DNA of 64,000 bases from Nematostella vectensis (Eukaryota; Cnidaria; Anthozoa; Actiniaria; Edwardsiidae): assembly GCF_932526225.1 (NCBI RefSeq), contig NC_064035.1, positions 7,563,501 to 7,627,500 of the forward strand, in the 5' to 3' direction. Below are positions 12,688-24,892 of this stretch, in pieces. Numbering within the stretch: the first letter of the stretch is position 1; each line of letters starts with the position of its first letter. The notes below the pieces were generated by a model. The model worked only from the letters and a program-made list of their open reading frames with translations. It was not told where the DNA came from and ran no database searches. Position numbers and translations under genes: made by a program.

Positions 12688-13520
12688 CTCCCGAATTTTT
12701 TAATTTTTTTACCGTTGTCTTTGTTTACAAAGTACGACGTGAGTTTGCATTTGAATTTTTCGATAGATTTATGCGAAAGGACCCTTCTACGGGACTACCT
12801 ATGTATTTAATTGATTTTTATAAGACCTTTTATCATTTAGAAAAAAAATACATTTTTTTGACGGCACTGTCAGAGCCTCGTTTTAGAACAGTATCAATCT
12901 TTTGATCCTGCTCAAAATCACTATTTATCTTCTGCGGAAAAAAATATCCTAGGTCTAAGTCCGTGAATCCGACTTGTGTGACACTGCTAGTTTGTTTTTG
13001 TTTTGGATATTTAGAACTCCCATCACTTTGAAAAATATACCTTATCCAACATTATTTCATACATTAGAAATATAATCGCGCCTACGAAACCACGCGTCAC
13101 GTAACGTCTTTTGCTCTCATGATTATTTTTTAGACGTAGCAGCTACCATGTTAAAATTTGTTGTAGTTATTTGCATATAGCGCCTGTTGGTGGTTGAGTG
13201 GAAGCTAAAAAAATATTAAGGGGCATGTTCCGGTTGTCATTAAATATTTTTTTCAAGTTGATACACCAAGTTTCGCTTTTTCTATCTAAAGTAATTATCA
13301 AGAATTTGATTAGAAAGAAAATTTAAACGAATAACGCTGTTGTTCGTGTTATTTTCAACCAGAAATACATGTAGCTAGATAAGATAGCCTCGTCCCCAGG
13401 CTACTTCTTTGCTTCCAGCTCCATCATGATTTGCGCGCAGACTCACACTTTCCAATATAGTGGACGCTTCATGCTGACTTCGAGTCCAGGCCCCGACCGC
13501 GCTCCTTGGACCGACCGTTC

Positions 13521-13800
13521 GTCAGCACCCTAGAAGAACGATAAATTTCGACTTATTTCGGATTATTTTCTTGGATAGGTGTGTTTAGGAATTATTCTTC
13601 TATGGCAAATAGGATTTTGAAGGGAAAAGCTGTCCGTTTTCTGCCGAAAAAGTTGCCTCGAAGCGTTGAAGTTGTGATTGCCAGGGCGTGGAGCTTCATA
13701 TTATTACGAGTGGGGAGGAGGGAATCACGGCTAAAACGGAACCAGATCAATCTATGACAACAACTTCAAGAAATTGGCTTTATTACAGATCAAGAGACCA
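13521..13800. repeat. Partner copy of the inverted repeat at 7300-7635
   Basis: Reverse-complement match to 7300-7635, described there. It lies upstream of the GFP-like pseudogene, about 1.6 kb before its first recognised exon, and contains no open frame of note. Confidence 0.55.
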
Positions 13801-15512
13801 TGATGTAAGATAACGAATCCCCCGTATTAGGGTATGTTCCAATGGTGACGTCCGTAAAAACTATTTTTAAAACAAGCAGTTATTTTTCGATACGTCTCTG
13901 ATTGGTTAGCGCTCACGTTTCCTAGCAACATGAGTCTTATACGCGATCACATCTTTTGAAAATGTTTTGAAAACCTTTTTGACCGAAAATACCTTCCTTT
14001 TTTACGAACGCTGTAAAAATGATCTTCCATAGAATACGCTGGAGCCAATCAACTGTTTCTGGGACATTGAAATGCATAAAGTGCGTGATTTTAGGCTCTG
14101 GGATCAACTTCCCCAGTAAAAGTTTTCACTGCTGATTCGCAAATTATAACACAACAATCAATCATAAATCTTGTGTTTACAAAACACGATTCTCTTCCAA
14201 TTCCCTTTTAATGAAAAAGATACATCCAGAACTTAATACCATTATATTCACACCGATATCACAAAAAAAGTCTTTATAATGAAGTAAATCTTAGTGAAAT
14301 CTCCAGTGAAAAGATTTCTTGAGTGACATGATTTCTGAACATTTGCGTGAAGAATTGAAGTTCATTCATCTAAAAATGTTATAAATCAAAGAAATATAAA
14401 GATTGTTCGTGATGCGAACAGGTGAAAAAGCAATAGAGCATTTATTTACTATTGAAGATAACACAGGTACAATCAACGCTGACCTTACGATTCGTTGTTA
14501 TCTATAGACTTGAGGTTTCGAAGCTAAGGTAAATAACACCAATAATAGTAGTGTGAGAAGCCTTCAAAGATCCCTCACTGACGCGAATCCTTCACTGACG
14601 CGGGTGGGAAACCTGTGGTCGTAGACTCATTGTGAACCACACTAAAAGCACAGGAGGAACTTAGCTATAAAAAGTCTTTAAGTATTTTTACTCAAAAAGC
14701 ATCACTAATGCCTTCTATATACTTCTACTCGTTGAGCTAAACTTCAAGCACGGTAGACACATCACTTTCTCTTCGTGTCCTAGACATAACGCACCCCGGC
14801 TGCATTGGCTGAGGTGTAACAAGTTGGTCACAACAGAATGTGCTTCTCTGTCATTTAGCACAATGAAATTACCAAGATCTTTGTTTGCAAGAACAAAATA
14901 GTTCTCATAACAATTTTGCTTTTGTTATCCGATGTGTTCCTTTTTGATTGCCTTTCTATATAGGGATAACTTCTCGATGTAAATGGTAATAAGTTTGATG
15001 TACTGTAATGCGATCCTCTATTTTTGTTAGTTAATTACTTTGTTTGAAAACCTTTGTCAATCACATAAACACTTAGTTAAGACCTCGGCTTTTAGCTAGA
15101 TATAATACCAAGGTTGTCACGTATTCAGCTTTAAAAGCCTCGGTTCCCGGATCTACTAGCCCGCCAAGCCTGCAGCTCTTTCGTATCAAGTTCTGATTGA
15201 GGTGGTCTTCAAAGGCTGCTTTAGGTGTAATTTGATTGCCATACAATTGACTGGATCGTTTTACCAAAAGCTATCCATTCTTTGTGAGCAGAAAGCAATT
15301 GCGCGAATCGCTGAGGAAGGATTGCATAGTCATAGGTATCATGTGGAAAAAGGATGATTTTTAATTTTTCTTTCTTGTTTTGTTTCTCGCCAGAGTCTTA
15401 GTGAAGATGCTATGACAGTATGAAGCTCCACTTTAAACTGGAGGGGTCGGTCAACGGACAATGCTTCGAGATCCATGGAGAAGGAAAAAGGAAAGCATTC
15501 GAGTGAGTAACA

Positions 15513-15692
15513 GGGGCGGATCCTGAAGCTCCAAAAAGAGGGGCCGAAGTAAGGGTTTCGAGGAATGGGGGCCGGATTTAATGTTCTTCTGTGTATTTCC
15601 TTGAATATATTCATTTTTTTTTTTTTTTTTGTGCCAAATATCTGAAAGTAGGGTTGCCCGGGCCCTCTCGGCCTACCCCTAAATCCGCCCCC
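15513..15692. mobile_element. hAT-like MITE with 8-bp target duplication
   Basis: An 180-bp insertion in pseudogene intron 1 begins GGGGCGGATCC and ends ATCCGCCCCC. It is flanked by an exact 8-bp direct repeat GAGTAACA (15505-15512 and 15693-15700), which overlaps the bases right after the exon 1 splice donor. Eight-base duplications are typical of hAT transposons. No coding capacity. Confidence 0.75.
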
Positions 15693-16157
15693 GAGTAACA
15701 TGTATTTTAGTCTCCTGCGCAGCCGTCCTTAGTGCCAGTCTCGAGGAGGAATGACTGACACTAAGGACGTCTGCGCAGAAGACTACATGTATTTGGAATG
15801 ATCCTTGTAAAAAGAAAAGTGAAAGTATATAAAAGATTGAGTGAGTGAGCAAAATGTATCCCTTTTAAACATCGAGAAACTGAGAGCAATATAAACACAA
15901 ATGTTTTAAAAGATTTATAAAGTGCAGCCTTTACCGCTTCAGTCAGCGTTACGCCCCCTCCTCGATGTGAATATTTTTATTAGTTACTTAGTATTGAAAA
16001 AATTCTCTATTCAAATTTCGGGAACATGACAGTGCATATATTTTCCTGTTAGCTTCTATTGTGTGGATACGATATCCACGAGTTCCTTTTATCCCTCCAT
16101 TTACCCTTCATCCAAATTAAATAAATATTATCCAATTTTCTATTTTCAGAGGGGGGG

Positions 16158-16307
16158 CAGGGGCGGATACAGGATTTCAAAATGGGGGGTGGCCATAGAT
16201 AGACAGCTTATAACTGATCCAGTGGTTCTTGGTAGGTCACAGAGATCTCAGATCTTTCACTTAAAAGAGGGGGGGGGGTGGATATCCACCCCCCTGTATC
16301 CGCCCCC
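16158..16307. mobile_element. MITE inserted in exon 2 of the GFP-like pseudogene
   Basis: Starts CAGGGGCGGATACAGG and ends with the inverse CCTGTATCCGCCCC. G runs of seven to eight bases flank both sides and may be the target duplication. It sits eight bases after the AG acceptor that matches the acceptor of exon 2 in the intact gene, so it interrupts the coding exon. It resembles the 15513-15692 element at its ends. Confidence 0.7.
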
Positions 16308-18058
16308 GGGGGGGAAGTGGCCAGCACTGCGTGGTAAAATGCCGAACATGTTTTACGGTAGCAAGGCGTTCGCCAAGTACCCAGATGGCATGACTGACTT
16401 TTTCAAAGCTGCTTTTGAAAATGGCGGGCTGAGCTGGGAACGAACCAAGACATTCGAGGATGGAGGCTATTGTACGCATTCAACACATCAGAGTAAGCGA
16501 GGAAAGCAAATGGTCAAACCCTGTCCCCCCGATATTTAGATATACTCACAATATTCGCCATCGTAATTGTAAATTTTACCAAACTCGCACTTGAAGCCCC
16601 TTGAAACCTCAAAGAAGGCCAATCACGCCTCCGTTTTTATGCTACCGCGCATCCATCGGCTAATTCAAGCAAGTGACTGGTATACTTTCAATAAAATATC
16701 TTAATCAGGGGTTAACTTTCAATTGTGTTTTTTTTAATTTTTCGCTAATAAACCGAAGCATTTCCAATGGCAAACAACAATAGTGGAGTGGTTGACAGCA
16801 AGCCACCCCGAACTGCCATAGTCTCGCCTGCTCGCTTTTGCGCCCGAATTCAACCATCTGGAAAACGGCGGCCATTTTCTTCGAACTGAATGAAGTCAAA
16901 TCCTGAAATACTTCCAAGACACCCTTTTCTCTTGTGTAGCTTGTTTAGTAAGTTGCCACGTGACCAGCTCTTCTCTCTCTCTGCCCTTTGAGCATGAGAG
17001 GGGTGGACCCTGGCGCCCAAGGATGCCAGCCGTACTGCGCCATAGAAACAAGCGCATTTTCTGGTTAGCTACATATATATAATCTATTTACTAGTTTTTA
17101 AGGCTCAAAGACGGCAGCCTTCATTATCACGTGACTTTCCACGGAATCAACCCAAAAACTGACGGACCCGTAATGCAGAAGATAACGATGGGGTGGTCAC
17201 CAAGCGTGGAGACGAACATTCCACGGAGACATCAACCGACATTCTCGTCGGTGACATCAACATGCTCCTTAAAGTCAACGACGGCTATTTCTTGATGCGC
17301 GTCAAGTTTGAGACAGTCTATAAGTATGTGCATCTCCTGAGTTATGGGTCCCCTGTGTAGTCCATTTTCTTATCCTTTCAGAGTATACCAATTCTGGGTC
17401 TCGAGCCCCAAGCAAACTATGCTGAGTTTTTTTTTTAAATATCAAGTGATGTGTTGCCTGTGTAATCTGGAAGCCTATTCCACGCCTAGAATGCACCTTA
17501 CCCACTACTTCCCACAACTCATAGCGACGCTTTTGTGACACCGATGTCAGAGTCAAAATTGTTAACAAGATGGCAATTTTTTTTATCCTCGGTTTCACCC
17601 GCGCGTTGCAAAGAGTTCTTGGAAGATGTGGGGGGAAGGTGAATTCAATTCAAATTGATTGCTTGCCTGAAACCCTTTCACCAATTATCCGTTTTCGTCT
17701 GGAAAAGTGATAAACGAACACACGTGCTTTAGAGCTTGTTTACATTTTTGTATCGTTTTCTGCGTTCTCCTAGGTCCGAGTGGTTGAAAAAAGCTCTGTT
17801 TGTAATATTGTTTAAAGAGATCCCTGTGTATCTTGAAGGTGGACTTCCTGTGTAATTACCGGTATCCCTGTGTTATTTTAGGTTCATGAAGCCCGTGCCT
17901 GCGGTATTCAAGATGCCACCGCACCACTTCATGGCCTACAGACTGACAAGGGTTGACAACGACGAGCCGTGACACTGTGATTCAGCACGAGTGGTCCGAG
18001 GCGTTCTCCTGCTTTCCTGCCGGAGAAACCCACCATGCAGCTGCCCAAGCTGAATTAG

Positions 18059-19101
18059 ACCTAGTGATAAGCCCTCTAGTACTAGTCCCCGTAATATAGT
18101 AGATGTCTGTTGTTTTATTATACCACAGGCTGCCCAAACCGGAGAATTAGATCACGTGATAAGCATTCTAATACTTGTCCTAGGGCGCGTTTTTTATCAT
18201 GTGATTCCGGAATGAGAATGATTAGAATAGAAAAAAAGCGCGCGTTCGTTTATCCCGCGTCCCCATTCCGGAATGGAATGAAGGCCATTCCACCCTTTCT
18301 GCTACCTTTAGCAGAATGACTTGAAGGCCATTAATGAACATTCTCTACCAACCATTCCCATTCCAGAGATAAGAAAAAAAAACGCACCCCTAGTAATATA
18401 GGCGAAGCATGTTCTCTTATCATATCACAGTTAACCAAAGTTTAGCGTAGATGGCACTTATTCTACTCACAAGTGATAGAGTTGCTGTTTACCTTTCGTT
18501 GAAATCCGATCTGGTCATGATTGTAGTCAGAAAAAAGATGCGCTCGATGACGATGGTGGCGTCTCCAGAAAACCAGAAAACACTAGAACTAAATGTGCTT
18601 GCTTCTCGTGCACCCCCCCTCCCCCCCCCCCCCTTCTGGGGCACGTCGCCGAGACAGGCGCTAATTGTCATGTCTTTCGTAAATTCTATTTAGGGGCCTG
18701 TTTCGTACATTTCATATTAAAAACGATTTATGGCACTGGTAACATGTAAGACATTTTTTTTTTTTTGGCTTGGAATTGTAAAAACAAGAATATTTCATTA
18801 GATATGGAGAAGAACAAAAAGTATTGATATTTCCAATTTTTTGTCTGTTTTAAAATTCGTAAAATGTCTATGCTTTACATCACTGAAAGAAGTAACGCAA
18901 TACTCGCAATTCCTGTGGTAAGCAAAGAACGTCCGTAATATTCCGACGGAAGATGGTTTGCCTGTGGTAACATCCCAAGATGCATTGTGAGGAGTTGCAC
19001 CATACCATCATCATCGAAACCGAGCCACGTTTTGCGAAACATTCAAATAGAAAACAAAATTTTGCTTTAAATTGGGCAAGAAGTGACCAAAAATTTTCGT
19101 T
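18059..19101. other. Intergenic region before the ZNF622-like gene
   Basis: Contains a second, diverged copy of the GFP gene 3' end (about 18120-18180), the MITE at 18181-18392, a C-run near 18607, and then AT-rich sequence leading to the ZNF622-like start at 19102. No further gene is recognised. Confidence 0.5.
18181..18392. mobile_element. MITE family with AGGGCGCG ends, copy 1
   Basis: Opens TAGGGCGCGTTTTTT and closes AAAAAAACGCACCCCTAG. The interior carries GATTCCGGAATGAGAATGAT and CCATTCCCATTCCAGA. Two further copies lie at 26178-26348 and 36445-36596. Ends flanked by TA or TTA suggest a Tc1/mariner or PIF/Harbinger origin; no coding capacity. Confidence 0.75.
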
Positions 19102-20205
19102 ATGTCCTCGTACACTTGTATGACTTGCCGTGTGGCATTTTCAGACAGTGATATACAAAGACAACACTACAAGACTGATTGGCATCGATACAACTTAAAA
19201 CGAAAGATCGCTGAACTAGCACCGGTAACTGCCGAGGTGTTCCAGGAGAAAGTCTTTGCTCAAAGAGCTGAAGTGGATGCCAAAGAGCAAGAAAAGAACA
19301 CTACAATGCGTTGCGAATCCTGCTGTAAGAATTTCTCTTCGGGAAATGCTTTTAAAAACCACATGCAGTCGAAGAAACACAACGAAATTGTCTTAAGAGC
19401 CAGCAAAACAAGTTTGTTGGTAAGACAGCCCGGAAACATGACCAAGAAAGTAGAGAAGATTGCAAAGGAGGACGAGGAAGAAAATATGGTTGAAGAAGAT
19501 GATGAAGATGGAGAGATTATCGAGGATGACTCCCTTGAAATTACTCAGTGTTTATTTTGTCCTCACGAGAGTCAAACCTACGAAGAGAATTTACGTCACA
19601 TGAGTAGATCACATAGCTTTTTTCTGCCCGATCTGGAATACATCGTAGACCTGAAAGGATTCTTGGAATACCTTGGTGAAAAAGTCGGGCTTGGTAAAGT
19701 TTGTCTGTATTGTAATGAAAAAGGGAAGAAGTTCCACACAGTCGAGGCGGCGCAGAGTCACATGGTTGATAAGGGACACATGAAGATAGATTATGAGGGC
19801 GATGCTGCTTTGGAATATTCAGACTACTACGACTTCTCAACCAGTTACCCCAGTGATAACCCTGACAAGGAGATAGACGAGACAGCTAGTGGGACACTTT
19901 CTGTAGATGAGACGACCAATGAACTTTGCTTGCCTTCAGGTGCTAGGGCAGGTCATCGCGAACTCAGGCACTACTATCGGCAGAATTTGCCTCCAGAGAA
20001 AGACATTCACCAGCTAACAAAGATAAGGAAGAGTATAATGGCAGATTACAAGGCCCTTGGATGGCATGGGACCATTGGGGAGGGGGCGAAACAGAAAATC
20101 AAAGACATTCACAAGGAGCAACGTCACCAAGCACGGCATGATTTAAAACTTTCTTTGAAGGCTAACAAACAGCAAAAATACTTTAGGCCACAAGTAGTGT
20201 TCTAG
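19102..20205 (+). CDS. ZNF622: ZNF622/REI1-like 60S ribosomal maturation factor
   Basis: Single-exon gene of 367 residues related to animal ZNF622 and yeast Rei1/Reh1, cytosolic zinc-finger proteins that act in late 60S subunit maturation and recycling of export factors. C2H2 finger 1 uses C6, C9, H22 and H28; finger 2 uses C71, C74, H87 and H93. An acidic stretch near residues 125-145 follows, then two more cysteine/histidine pairs (QCLFCPHE and KVCLYCNE). The C-terminal part has the family signature SGARAGHRELRHYYRQNL and a basic end. It is somewhat shorter than the human protein. The ATG at 19102 begins MSSYTC, directly before the first finger, as expected. Its 3' end faces that of the TACO1-like gene about 470 bp away. 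Confidence 0.93.
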   Translation: MSSYTCMTCRVAFSDSDIQRQHYKTDWHRYNLKRKIAELAPVTAEVFQEKVFAQRAEVDAKEQEKNTTMRCESCCKNFSSGNAFKNHMQSKKHNEIVLRASKTSLLVRQPGNMTKKVEKIAKEDEEENMVEEDDEDGEIIEDDSLEITQCLFCPHESQTYEENLRHMSRSHSFFLPDLEYIVDLKGFLEYLGEKVGLGKVCLYCNEKGKKFHTVEAAQSHMVDKGHMKIDYEGDAALEYSDYYDFSTSYPSDNPDKEIDETASGTLSVDETTNELCLPSGARAGHRELRHYYRQNLPPEKDIHQLTKIRKSIMADYKALGWHGTIGEGAKQKIKDIHKEQRHQARHDLKLSLKANKQQKYFRPQVVF

Positions 20206-20673
20206 ATTATAAACATATGTGTAGGTGAATTTGTTTTGTATGTGTGAGAAGATGGCTTTATCTCCTGAACTGTGCCTTGGTGTACTGTATGCATGCTTTA
20301 AATGGGATATACTTCGAACTTCAGTTTATTTCAGCCTATTTGTGATAAGTAGCCAACACCATATTGCTCTTTATGAAACCATATTTCAGGTGAAATTGGT
20401 GCAAAGGGAAAAGCCAGTCTTGACACTCTCCATTTGAAGACGGACATCACACTGCCATTTTACACACATTTTACCATATTTCAGGTGAGATTGGTGCAAA
20501 GCGAAAAAATAGCAAAAGAGTGGCTGATCAACATTCTTTAATCTACAGTAGTATTCAGTTTGTCTGTCATTGTCAACTGGATACAAAGGGGAGAGCGTGG
20601 ACCTCTTTGTTTTGAATAATTAAGTTTCCATTTCATATTTTATTAATGTTTGTCCATAAGTTATTTACATACA

Positions 20674-23600
20674 TTATGATTCGGCAAACAGCTTGCATGT
20701 TGCACTTGGATAATTTGCTATGTTATCATACACCTTGATAACTTCAGTATGGTTGTTAATGAGCTCTATCAGCCTATCAGCCTGCTCTAGCTGAGGGTCA
20801 GACAGGGTTACTAGCGTAGTGGGTATAAATTCTATCCCTGTGGATATACTAACATCAGGGTGTACGCTTGTTATGTTGTCTGATACAATCTTCAAGGCTT
20901 TTACTTCACATATAAACTGAAAAAGGAAAAAAAAGTACTATTTCACAAAGACTGCTTACCTCATGGAATGGTATAACTTATCATGGTTTGGTGGTGGTAT
21001 TTATGCATTCTGCTTATGACTATAAGGATGAGAGACAGTAATATCAGACGTAATATCTGAGTCTGTTAATTCACCTTAAAGACTTTACTCTGGGGGTTAA
21101 ATTGACAGTGCTTGAAGTAACTTGATTGATACATATATTTAAAAAATGTCAGTGTAAAAGTGAAAGGCAACTCAATGGGTGCTAATCAATAACAAGAATA
21201 ATAAGATAAACTCAAGCAATACCATCAATAAATACTGGTAGCCTTTAAATAGGTAATCATATGATTTTATTATTCTTTACTTGAAATATAACAAGCCTTC
21301 ATAGTTCTCATCAATATTTGTGATGACAACATTTTTCTATAAACGGTATATTCATATTGTCTGACTGCCCCATTTCAGTCCTTTTCTTATAAATGACCTA
21401 CTTTGACAACATTTTTATCATCTTCCGACTTTGTAAAGAACAGATCCTCTGCCTCAGCCTCAATACCTAACTCCTCAGCCTGAAAAAGAATAACAAATAC
21501 TTGTGATCTGTGCTTGTGTCCTGTCCAATAGGGAAGTTGTCTCTGAATATGCTCCTGGCCAGTAGGCTGCCCCGCATGGCCCCTCTTTTCTTAGTATTGC
21601 AAGCCTGGGAGCCTCAGAGCTATAGTAGGAGGTGAGACACTTGGAGTATGTCCCCTCACCCCTATTTGTTTTTTTTTTATTTCAAGGAAGTTACCAGTAG
21701 GGGTATGGCTATGTCCCCCAATATTTTTTCTTAATGTTTCTCTATCGTGCCACCCCTCCAATATTCCAAGGCCTGCTATGGTCCTGAACCTTAAAAAAAC
21801 ACACCCTAAATCCAGCCTATAGGCCTGTAGTGTACTTCTCACAGAATGTCCTTTACCCAGAGCATGTGCAAAAGGAGATGTGTAGGGTAAGAACTTTTAG
21901 AAAAATTGAAAAATAGAAAAATAAATGATCAGTAAGAAATATTTTGTCGTTCATCAATAATAACTGTATACTATACACTTACAGTGTGCATCCTGTTCAT
22001 ACCTTGCTCACTGCAGCATTCAATGGAAATGTGGCTCCCTCAAAACCATCTTTATCATGAAAAATATCATCTATGGTGACAATTCCTAAGAAAAAAAAAT
22101 CATTTTATGCCAGATCTATTTGTTTTGTTATCTTTATATGTCTAACAGAGTATAGCAGTAGATACTTTGAAAAAGTTATTACAAAGAAACCTCTCCCCTT
22201 TCAAATAAATATAACAAACACTGGCATTATTTATTACCTAGGTTTCACTGTTCAGTTTAAAAAGAAAATCAATTTCTATAAATCATATATATTTTTTAAT
22301 TTAGTGCTAGACTCTCCCATACAAAACATTAGAGTTATTCAAGTGAATAATCAGAAACCAGTGGAGGAGGGGGTAATAAGATTTGCACCTAGAGCTATCC
22401 TTTAGGGTTTCTTTTTAGAAAATCTGTTATAACCGCACCACATCACGGCAAAGATGTGCTTGATAGGTATCTAAAATTTTTGGTTTAAAATGTATGGACC
22501 ATGACCTTTTGATGTCCCATGGTTATGCTGTAGGTGTCAAAATATATGTTGGCCACATCCATTTTGCTATCCCTTAGTATTAAAATTCAATTTATCGACA
22601 AGCATGTGACATTTTTAGGGGAAACCCTTTCCCTCGGCATCGGAACTATTTGATGGCAGCACCAAAGTTTTATAAAAAAAAATCAAGAGCATTGGCTGGT
22701 TTTAACCTCTATAGTTGTGTATAAACACCTGGATTACCCTTAAAAAAAAAGAAATCAATTGTATACAAATATAAAATATCTATTTTTCTCAGTCAAACTG
22801 ACCTTACCTTTGGCTTGATATTGAAACAACACAGAACCACCATCTTTCATAAGACCCCTAGGAACAAATAATTCCATAAACCTGTCTTTTAATCTTTGAA
22901 ATAAACCAATATATATTTTTAAAATCACTGAATCTCCCCAAATCTCAAGCAGTAGCCAGCCCCATTATCTACCACTACAATGAATTCCTTCATATGCCTT
23001 ACCCATTCTTTTTAAGAATGCTACTGATGTCAATTTTAGCTTTTACTTTGTTTGCAGTCAGCACATCAACAATCAGTCCACAGGCCCCAGGGCCAAGTAC
23101 CTCAAAGTTACACTGTGTGTATGGATTGTCTTTGCTCTGAAACGATGCAAGTAATTGTCACTGGTTAAAAGGTGCACTACCTCTAGGAGATGTTACAGAG
23201 CATTATTCTGAGCATGAGTTTGAGGTTGTAGATTACTACTGTAAAAAAAAAGTAAAACTAGCCTATAATCCTGGTAATAATTCACAATTCACTTACACCG
23301 GACCCAGATTTGATTGCTCCTTCAACTCTGCTTTTTGGCATGCTTGCCACTTTTGCTCGATCTATTAGTTTCTCAAGCCTAGGGTTGAAGTTTGGATCTG
23401 GTCCACTCTCTGCCAAAAATAAGAGAAAAAACTGTCCTTTAGTCCTTGGGAGGAAATGCTTAGCCTTAGAATTTACAGAGGTGCGCTAGAACCACAACCC
23501 CCTGGCCTTTATCTAAATTAAAATATGGTAAGCCTAAAAGGACATGTCAAGCTACAATATATAACTTGTCAAAGACAAGGCTGTTGCAGGGCATACCTAC

Positions 23601-24526
23601 CAGCCCCCAGACCATTAAAAATGGGGGATGTTTTAGGGGGGAGGGGAGGGGGTACGGGATATATTCAATCGATATAACGACTGTACGATCTCCAAAGTAC
23701 AAGTCAATTTCTCAACAATTCGCGTTAAAACGTTCAAACTTGTTTGATCGATATCTGCAAGCGTTTCGGTATTGCGTTAGTCCTGCGGTCTACAAGGAAC
23801 GCCTGTAAAAGACTCATTAATTATTTGGATTGAAAAACATTAAAATGTCATAACTTGGAAACAAACTATGAGAATTGCAGAACTTTGTGGCTAACATCCA
23901 ACTTCTACTTCAAAAACAACTCGGCTGATTAAAATTTTGTCATAAACTGGTAGACCGCGGAGTCCCCGATAAAAACGGGAGAGTTGGCAGGTATACAGGG
24001 GGAGGGGCACTGGGGGCATGTGTTAGCCAAAACAATTTCAAAAGCCATACAAAAAACAGAAAGTAGTGTACCCCCCCCCACCCCAATTTTATGACAGTGC
24101 CACGTCATTGTAGGAGCTAAAGTTAAGATACCCAACTAGCCTCCCCCTTTTCGACTTTAACTCTACCATAAACTAGTTCCTCTTTATGCCATTAACAAGG
24201 CAGTGACGAATCCTTCTACGCTATCTTGATTAACACTAGTTACCACGTTATTTATATCATAAAGGGAGTTGTGGTTACTTTGACTTGCCTCTAACAGCTG
24301 TGATAATTTCCATAGAAATTCTCCCAAAAAGTTTGCTGCGTGCTAAGTCGGCATGCATTTTTTTGAATTTGATATTCGCCCAGTGACTATGTCCTGCCAT
24401 TCGCGATATAATTTTTAGCGAGGAATCTCTAGTCATATTAAGTTCTCGACAATAGCAGAGAGAGTGCGAAGAAGAAATTATTTTTGGAAAAGCAACGACT
24501 AGATTTTTTACCAAGGAAGCAGCCAT
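20674..24526 (-). CDS. TACO1: TACO1-like mitochondrial translational activator of COX1
   Basis: Belongs to the YebC/TACO1 family; in mammals TACO1 supports translation of mitochondrial COX1. Minus-strand exons are 24289-24526, 23297-23409, 23003-23136, 22808-22857, 22003-22085, 21402-21479 and 20674-20916, all in phase and giving 312 residues. The N-terminal 42 or so residues look like a mitochondrial presequence, followed by the YebC signature MAGHSHWANIK. MPKS and ILKKNGG motifs and the C-terminal VYDNI are also family features. Intron 1 begins with GC (GCAAGT) instead of GT, a known minor class of donor. Intron 1 carries a probable MITE near 23592-24000. The gene is divergent to the UBXN4-like gene with 366 bp between start codons. 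Confidence 0.93.
23592..24000. mobile_element. Probable MITE with ATACCTGCCAACT-type ends
   Basis: The left side reads GGCATACCTACCAGCCCCCA and the right side, in reverse complement, CCTGTATACCTGCCAACT. Both ends adjoin C/G runs. It lies in TACO1-like intron 1. The inverted ends are imperfect and the boundaries uncertain. Confidence 0.4.
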
Positions 24527-24892
24527 CTTAAATTAAACTTTAAAAAATTACCGGGAGGGGAGGGTAATTTAGACACTTAGATTGGAAATATGCTCTACTT
24601 ATCTTTATAGCCAGTTGATGTGTCCAAAACTATTAAAACAGTTAAAAAAAGTAATATCCAGTAGTGTTTTGTTTTATTTCGAGGAATGAAAAAAGGAGTA
24701 AAAATGTGTTTAATCTTTGTTTTGCAAGAGATACCCCCTCCCCCACGATAAAATGAAATTGCTTTGAAGGCCTGGTTACCTCATCGCGAAAGCATAGTTT
24801 TTTGGTTGACACGTATTTTTTGTGTCGGAAACAAATATCTCAGAAATATATCTCAACACTTCGTCTTCCTAGAAAACGAGACTTCTCTAGAG
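24527..24892. promoter_or_regulatory. Divergent promoter between TACO1-like and UBXN4-like genes
   Basis: Only 366 bp separate the two start codons, so both genes must be started from this interval, which also carries both 5' UTRs. It is AT-rich with no clear TATA box or CpG-rich core by eye. Shared regulation is inferred from spacing alone. Confidence 0.6.

Larger units (their letters stand above)
9694..15393. other. Spacer between the two head-to-head GFP loci
   Basis: The 5.7 kb between the first recognised exons of the two GFP-family loci should contain both promoters and any 5' exons. I recognise no other gene. It holds the inverted-repeat element at 11273-11613, the 21-bp minisatellite at 12356-12687 and the repeat copy at 13521-13800. 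The rest is AT-rich sequence without clear structure. Confidence 0.5.
15394..18058 (+). pseudogene. Decayed GFP-like gene copy
   Basis: All four exons of the minus-strand GFP-like gene have recognisable counterparts here: 15394-15502, 16150-16492, 17103-17323 and 17882-18058, with splice sites largely kept. Several lesions argue against function. Exon 1 has an 8-bp insertion after the conserved DAM that puts a TGA in frame, although a new ATG at 15420 restores MKLHFKLEG. Exon 2 holds a MITE (16158-16307) a few bases after its acceptor and lacks the segment for GGPLPFSFD. Exon 3 gains 8 bp near 17224 that look copied from the GACATCAAC downstream. Exon 4 has a TGA after RVDNDEP. The chromophore region survives as F-Y-G (16351-16359). 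Small parts remain open, so an aberrant short product cannot be excluded. Confidence 0.85.

Noticed and set aside
12316..12905. Two overlapping open frames with GAKSWVV or EVVGRGC repeats
   Set aside because: Product of a 21-bp minisatellite that leaves several frames open; no start context, splice sites or homology.
15339..15701. 120-codon minus-strand open frame
   Set aside because: It is antisense to exon 1 of the GFP-like pseudogene and to a MITE.
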